Assembly: GCA_019634575.1 (NCBI GenBank)
Contig: JAHCAY010000004.1
Coordinates: 164,001 to 228,000 of the forward strand
Direction: 5' to 3'
Length of the DNA stretch: 64,000 nucleotides
Source: Candidatus Didemnitutus sp.
Lineage (GTDB): Bacteria > Verrucomicrobiota > Verrucomicrobiia > Opitutales > Opitutaceae
A program made the position numbers and the translations under genes. The stretch's first letter is position 1. The number at the start of each line of letters is the position of its first letter. Below, piece after piece: positions 59,961-64,000 of the stretch. The notes below the pieces were generated by a model. That model was not told the DNA's origin. It saw only the letters and a program-made list of their open reading frames with translations, and made no database searches.

Positions 59961-62900
59961 ATGCTCTCGAAAAGTTTCACCGACCTGTTCGTCCGCAAGC
60001 CCGTCATCGCGCTCGTGGTCAACATCGTCATCCTCGTCCTCGGCGTGGTGGCTTATTTCCAGCTGAACACCCGCCAATACCCGCGCAGCGACAGCGCGGT
60101 CGTCAACGTCACCACGGTCTACTTCGGCGCCAGCGCCGACACCGTGCGCGGCTACATCACCACGCAGCTTGAGCGCGTTATCGCGCAGGTCGACGGCATC
60201 AATTACATGGAGTCGACCTCCTCCGCCGGCGTCAGCACGATCAAGGTCTACCTGCGGCTCAACTACGACACCAATGCCGCGCTCGCCCAGATCAGCTCGA
60301 AGATCGAGCAGGTCCGCAACGAGCTCCCGCCCGAGTCCGAATCGCCCACCGTCAGCGTCGAGACCGCCGACAACCAGTTCGCGTCGGTCTACATGAGCTT
60401 CTACTCGGACTCGCTCGATCAAAACCAGATCACCGATTACCTCAGCCGCATGGTGCAGCCGCGCCTCTCCGCGGTGAAGGGCGTGCAGAAGGCCGACATC
60501 CTCGGCGGCCGCGTCTTCGCGATGCGCATCTGGCTCAAGCCTGACGAACTTGCCGCGCGCAACCTCAGTCCCGCGCAGGTCCGCACCGCGCTCGCCGCCA
60601 ACAACGCGCTCGCCGCCGTCGGTTCCACGAAGGGTTCGATGCTCTCCGTCTCGCTCGTCGCGAACACCGACCTGAAGAACGTCGAGGAATTCAAACGCCT
60701 CGTCGTCGCTGAGCAGAACGGCTCCATCGTCCGCCTCTCCGATGTCGCCGACGTCGTGCTCGGTGCCGAAAACTACGACTCCGAAGTCCGCTTCGGCGGC
60801 AAGACGGCCACGTTCATGGGCATCTGGGTTCTCCCGACCGAGAGCACCGTCGAAGTCATCAAGCGCGTCCGCGAAGCCATGCCCGAGATCGAGCGCGCGC
60901 TGCCCGCCGGCCTCAAGGCCTCCATCGCCTACGACGCCACGAAGTATATCGACGATGCGCTGAGCGAGATTCTCAAGACGCTCTCCGAGACGCTCGCGAT
61001 CGTCGCCATCGTGATCTTCCTCTTCATGGGTTCGTTCCGCTCGGTGCTCATTCCGCTCGTCGCGATGCCGCTGTCGCTGATCGGCGCGCTGTTCATCATG
61101 ATGGCGATGGGCTTTACGATCAACCTGCTCACGCTCCTCGCGATCGTGCTCGCGGTCGGTATCGTCGTCGACGACGCCATCGTCGTCGTCGAAAACATCG
61201 AGCGCCACATCCGCGAAGGCAAAACGCCCATCGAAGCCGCCATCCTCGGCGCGCGCGAACTCGTCGGCCCGGTCATCTCGATGACGATCACGCTGGCCGC
61301 CGTTTACGCCCCGATCGGTTTCCAAGGCGGCCTCACCGGCGCGCTCTTCCGCGAGTTCGCCTTCACGCTCGCCGGTGCGGTCATGGTCTCGGGCTTCGTC
61401 GCCCTCACGCTCTCGCCGATGCTCAGCGCCTATCTCCTCCAAGGCCACGACCAGGAAGAGAAAGGCCTTACCGGCACCATCAACCACCTCTTCGACCGCC
61501 TGCGCAATCGCTACGAGCGACTGACGGGGCTCATGATCGAACCTCGACAGCACGGTTCCGCTCAGTGGATGGTGCTCGCTTGGTCCCTGATCATTTGGAT
61601 TCCGGCTCTGCCGATCGTGCTGCTTGTTTTCGGCGCCCTTCTTGGCTTCGGGCCGGTGTTTGCAAGCTGGTGGAAAATCGCCGCCGCTCTGCTCGCCATC
61701 TCGGTGCTCAGCGCAATTTTAGTGGTGATTTTTGATCTTCTTCTCGGCCGACGTTTCGCCCGCGTTCAGCACACACTAGCGTTCGCAACGATGGCGACAT
61801 TGCTGCTGCCCGTTTTCTTCAACTTCGCCCAGCGCGAGCTCGCGCCGAAGGAAGACCAGGGCATCGTGTTCTCCATTCTCCTACCGTCGCCGACCTCGAC
61901 CATCGATCACAACGTGATCTTCGCGAAGGAAGTTCAGAAGATGTTCGAGAGCGTGCCGGAGTATGCGCAGTCGTTCCAGATCACCGGCAACAATTTCGGC
62001 TTCGCTGGCATCCTGCTCAAGCCGTGGTCTGAGCGCACACGCAGCTCGCTCGCCATCGAGCAATCGCTACAAGCGCCCGCGGCCGCGATTCCCGGCATGA
62101 ACGTCGTCATCACGACGCCCGATCCGCTGCCGTCCGGCGGCTCGCTGCCCATCGAATTCGTCATCCGCTCGACCGCCGACCACAAGGAGATGCTCGATTA
62201 CGCCAACCAGCTCGTGCTCTACGCCAACACCGAGGCCAACGAGCCGGGCAAGGCGCCGACGTTCTACTTCGCCGACTCCGACCTCAAGTTCGACCTGCCG
62301 CAGGTCGAGATCGTGATCGACAAGGACAAGGTCGCCGACATGGGCCTCAGCCTTTCCGATATCGCCCGCGACCTCGGCTCGATGCTCGGCGGCGGTTACG
62401 TCAACCGCTTCATCAACGACGGCCGCAGCTACCGCGTCATCCCGCAAGTCGAGCGCGGTCAGCGCCTCAACGCCGACCAGCTCCTCAACTACCACGTCCG
62501 CGGCCCGAACGGTCAGCTCATCCCGCTCTCCACGATCGCCACGTTGCAGGACACCGTCCAGCCGCGCACGCTGAACCGCTTCCAGCAGCTCAACTCCGTC
62601 AAGATCACCGGCGTCGGCCCCAGCATCGACAACTCCCTCAAGAAACTCGAAGCGAAGGCCAAGGAAATCCTGCCGCCCGGCTACTCGATCGACTACGGCG
62701 GCCAGTCGCGCCAGCTCCGCACCGAAGGCGAAGCGCTGTGGAAAGCCGCCGTGCTCGCGCTCGTGCTGATCTTCCTCGTGCTCGCGGCGCAGTTCAACAG
62801 CTTCCGCGACCCGTTCATCATTCTGCTCGGCTCGGTGCCGCTGGCCTTCTTCGGCGCGATGATCCCGATCTTCCTCTGGAAGACCTCGCTCAACATCTAC

Positions 62901-63284
62901 TCGCAGATCGGCCTCATCACACTCGTCGGCCTGATCGCGAAGAACGGCATTCTGATCGTCGAGTTTGCGAACACGCTGCAGGAGGAGGGCATCGCGAAAG
63001 CCGAAGCCATCCGCCGCGCCGCCGCGACGCGCTTGCGCCCCGTGCTCATGACGTCCGCCGCGACCGTGTTCGGTCACTTGATGCTTATCTTCGTCAAGGG
63101 CCCCGGCGCCGCCTCGCGTAACTCCATCGGCTGGGTGCTCGTCGTTGGTATGGCGATCGGCACGGTGTTCACCCTGTTCGTCGTTCCCGCCTTTTACATG
63201 CTCATCGCCAAAGACCACGCCAAGGCCCGTGCATCCGCTCCGGTTGTCACACCCGAGGCTGGTGTTGCGGTCCCCGCCAAGTAA
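59961..63284 (+). CDS. RND efflux permease (HAE1-like) with an extra membrane insertion
   Basis: 1107 residues against ~1030-1050 normally. Start SFTDLFVRKPVIALVVNIVI is typical. Helix 4 carries the proton-relay Asp pair in VGIVVDDAIVVVENIERH (near residue 405). PRTLNRFQQLNSVKITG and GALFREFAFTLAGAVMVSG are family-typical. Between TM6 (~480) and the second periplasmic half (RELAPKEDQG near residue 625) lies ~65 residues more than expected, with two additional hydrophobic segments (SLIIWIPALPIVLLVFGALL and AALLAISVLSAILVVIFDLL). Codons in that part (61540-61810) look less biased than the rest. The frame stays open. The preceding 138-base gap is filled by GACCACCGACCACC-type repeats. Confidence 0.93.
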   Translation: MLSKSFTDLFVRKPVIALVVNIVILVLGVVAYFQLNTRQYPRSDSAVVNVTTVYFGASADTVRGYITTQLERVIAQVDGINYMESTSSAGVSTIKVYLRLNYDTNAALAQISSKIEQVRNELPPESESPTVSVETADNQFASVYMSFYSDSLDQNQITDYLSRMVQPRLSAVKGVQKADILGGRVFAMRIWLKPDELAARNLSPAQVRTALAANNALAAVGSTKGSMLSVSLVANTDLKNVEEFKRLVVAEQNGSIVRLSDVADVVLGAENYDSEVRFGGKTATFMGIWVLPTESTVEVIKRVREAMPEIERALPAGLKASIAYDATKYIDDALSEILKTLSETLAIVAIVIFLFMGSFRSVLIPLVAMPLSLIGALFIMMAMGFTINLLTLLAIVLAVGIVVDDAIVVVENIERHIREGKTPIEAAILGARELVGPVISMTITLAAVYAPIGFQGGLTGALFREFAFTLAGAVMVSGFVALTLSPMLSAYLLQGHDQEEKGLTGTINHLFDRLRNRYERLTGLMIEPRQHGSAQWMVLAWSLIIWIPALPIVLLVFGALLGFGPVFASWWKIAAALLAISVLSAILVVIFDLLLGRRFARVQHTLAFATMATLLLPVFFNFAQRELAPKEDQGIVFSILLPSPTSTIDHNVIFAKEVQKMFESVPEYAQSFQITGNNFGFAGILLKPWSERTRSSLAIEQSLQAPAAAIPGMNVVITTPDPLPSGGSLPIEFVIRSTADHKEMLDYANQLVLYANTEANEPGKAPTFYFADSDLKFDLPQVEIVIDKDKVADMGLSLSDIARDLGSMLGGGYVNRFINDGRSYRVIPQVERGQRLNADQLLNYHVRGPNGQLIPLSTIATLQDTVQPRTLNRFQQLNSVKITGVGPSIDNSLKKLEAKAKEILPPGYSIDYGGQSRQLRTEGEALWKAAVLALVLIFLVLAAQFNSFRDPFIILLGSVPLAFFGAMIPIFLWKTSLNIYSQIGLITLVGLIAKNGILIVEFANTLQEEGIAKAEAIRRAAATRLRPVLMTSAATVFGHLMLIFVKGPGAASRNSIGWVLVVGMAIGTVFTLFVVPAFYMLIAKDHAKARASAPVVTPEAGVAVPAK

Positions 63285-63298
63285 GCTCCCTCCTTCCC

Positions 63299-64000
63299 AT
63301 GAAACTGGTTCCGTCCTCCCTCGCCGCCCTCGCCGTGCTGGCGTTAGCGCAACCGCTCCGCGCGGAAATGCCCGCGACGCCCTTCAAACCCGACGGCAAA
63401 GCCGACCCGTCCTACATGGTCCCGGACGAGCTGACGCTGAATTACGCGCTCTCGTTCGCACTCGATAACAACTTCGCTATCCGTCAGGCGAAGGAGCGCA
63501 TCCGCCAGCAGGAGGGCATCGTCCTCGAGGTCCGCGCCCAGCAGATCCCGAACGTCACGAGCTCCGCCGGCTACTCCGGCTTCGCGCAGCAGATCTCGAC
63601 CACCGGCGACGACCGCTCGTGGTCCGTCAACATCACCGCCCGCCAGATCGTCTTCGCCGGCGGCGGCGTGCAGGCCACGGTGAAGTCCCAGCGCCTCGCC
63701 CTCGAGGCGGCCACGCTGTCGCTCCAGTCCGTGATCGATGCCGCGATGCTCGATGTGCGCACGAAGTTCTACAACGTTCTCGTCACCCGCGAGCGCATCA
63801 AGGTGCAGGAACAGAACGTCGAGCTCCTCCGCCGTCAGCTGCAGGATGTGAAGAACCGCTTCGATGCCGGCACCGTCTCGAACTTCGAGGTCCTTCGCGC
63901 CGAAGTCGCCGTCGCCAACGCCCAGCCGCCGCTCATCACCGCACGCAACGCCTACCGCCTCTCCATCGACGACCTGCGCCAGTCCCTCGGCTTCGTCACG
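63299..64000 (+). CDS. TolC-family outer-membrane efflux protein, N-terminal part (cut by window end)
   Basis: 234 codons are visible from the ATG at 63299, with the frame open at base 64000. Signal peptide: LVPSSLAALAVLALAQPLRA. The TolC helical repeats begin DELTLNYALSFALDNNFAIRQ and continue with EQNVELLRRQLQDVKNRFD and GTVSNFEVLRAEVAVANAQ (an LxxAE-type motif). It starts 14 bases after the permease stop and completes the tripartite pump MarR-adaptor-permease-channel. Confidence 0.93.
   Translation, partial: MKLVPSSLAALAVLALAQPLRAEMPATPFKPDGKADPSYMVPDELTLNYALSFALDNNFAIRQAKERIRQQEGIVLEVRAQQIPNVTSSAGYSGFAQQISTTGDDRSWSVNITARQIVFAGGGVQATVKSQRLALEAATLSLQSVIDAAMLDVRTKFYNVLVTRERIKVQEQNVELLRRQLQDVKNRFDAGTVSNFEVLRAEVAVANAQPPLITARNAYRLSIDDLRQSLGFVT

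Noticed and set aside
58605..61553. A 982-codon open frame antisense to the MarR-adaptor-permease genes
   Set aside because: Low-complexity Asp/Arg/Val-rich translation without domains, mirrored from the real efflux genes.
61540..61830. Frameshift in the RND permease
   Set aside because: The frame is continuous and family motifs resume in frame after the segment, so it is an insertion, not a frameshift.

Overview
The window is 64 kb of GC-rich, densely coded bacterial chromosome. It carries a de novo pyrimidine operon, an uptake hydrogenase with its maturation genes, many multiheme c-type cytochromes with an outer-membrane porin, System II cytochrome c maturation and an RND efflux operon, so the cell is Gram-negative and makes periplasmic cytochromes. 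The gene mix and the recurrent palindromic intergenic repeats suggest Verrucomicrobiota, probably an Opitutaceae relative. That placement is inference; there is no rRNA here to confirm it.

Layout. 1-8.5 kb (minus strand): the 5' part of a membrane protein gene, a secreted phospholipase D-like protein, pyrR-pyrB-pyrC behind a leader hairpin with a U-tract, an SRAP DNA-protein crosslink protein and a very large DUF4450 secreted protein. A tRNA-Val(GAC) follows at 8.6 kb, then recN and a 2-aminoadipate-type aminotransferase. 12.1-23.4 kb holds the hyp hydrogenase maturation genes: hypA-hypB-hypF-hypC-hypD form one minus-strand operon, while hypE lies alone on the plus strand. Between hypE and hypD sits a ~5 kb island with a broken DUF1016/YhcG nuclease gene and an intact, overlapping nuclease-helicase pair that looks like the Hachiman/AbpAB anti-phage family.

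23.6-41 kb is a respiratory region read on the plus strand. It starts with a group 1 [NiFe] hydrogenase operon (small subunit with the extra cysteines of O2-tolerant enzymes, large subunit, cytochrome b, protease, His-rich nickel transporter). Next come an octaheme MtrA/DmsE-like lipoprotein, an MtrB/PioB-like porin, a monoheme cytochrome c, a heptaheme NapC-like membrane cytochrome, a paralogous monoheme cytochrome, and two large CbcL-like proteins with 13 and 11 c-hemes fused to a cytochrome b-type membrane domain. A coproporphyrinogen oxidase-like radical SAM gene ends the run. On the opposite strand lie the System II cytochrome c maturation genes ccsA and resB with a lipoprotein gene. Read together, H2 oxidation, a quinone-linked inner-membrane cytochrome set, periplasmic shuttles and a porin-cytochrome conduit could move electrons from H2 or quinol across the outer membrane, or inward.

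45-50.2 kb is a 5-oxoproline module: pxpB-pxpC-pxpA, two membrane proteins (DUF969, DUF979) that are probably the transporter, and pyroglutamyl peptidase pcp. 50.3-57.9 kb contains a PAS-SpoIIE phosphatase, ychF, an unknown exported protein, rpsP, trmD-rplS (without rimM) and transketolase. 58-64 kb is a MarR-controlled RND efflux operon (regulator, adaptor, permease with an unusual insertion, and a TolC-like gene cut by the window end). Several families of dispersed palindromic repeats and one MITE-like element lie between genes. No CRISPR array, prophage or transposase gene was seen.
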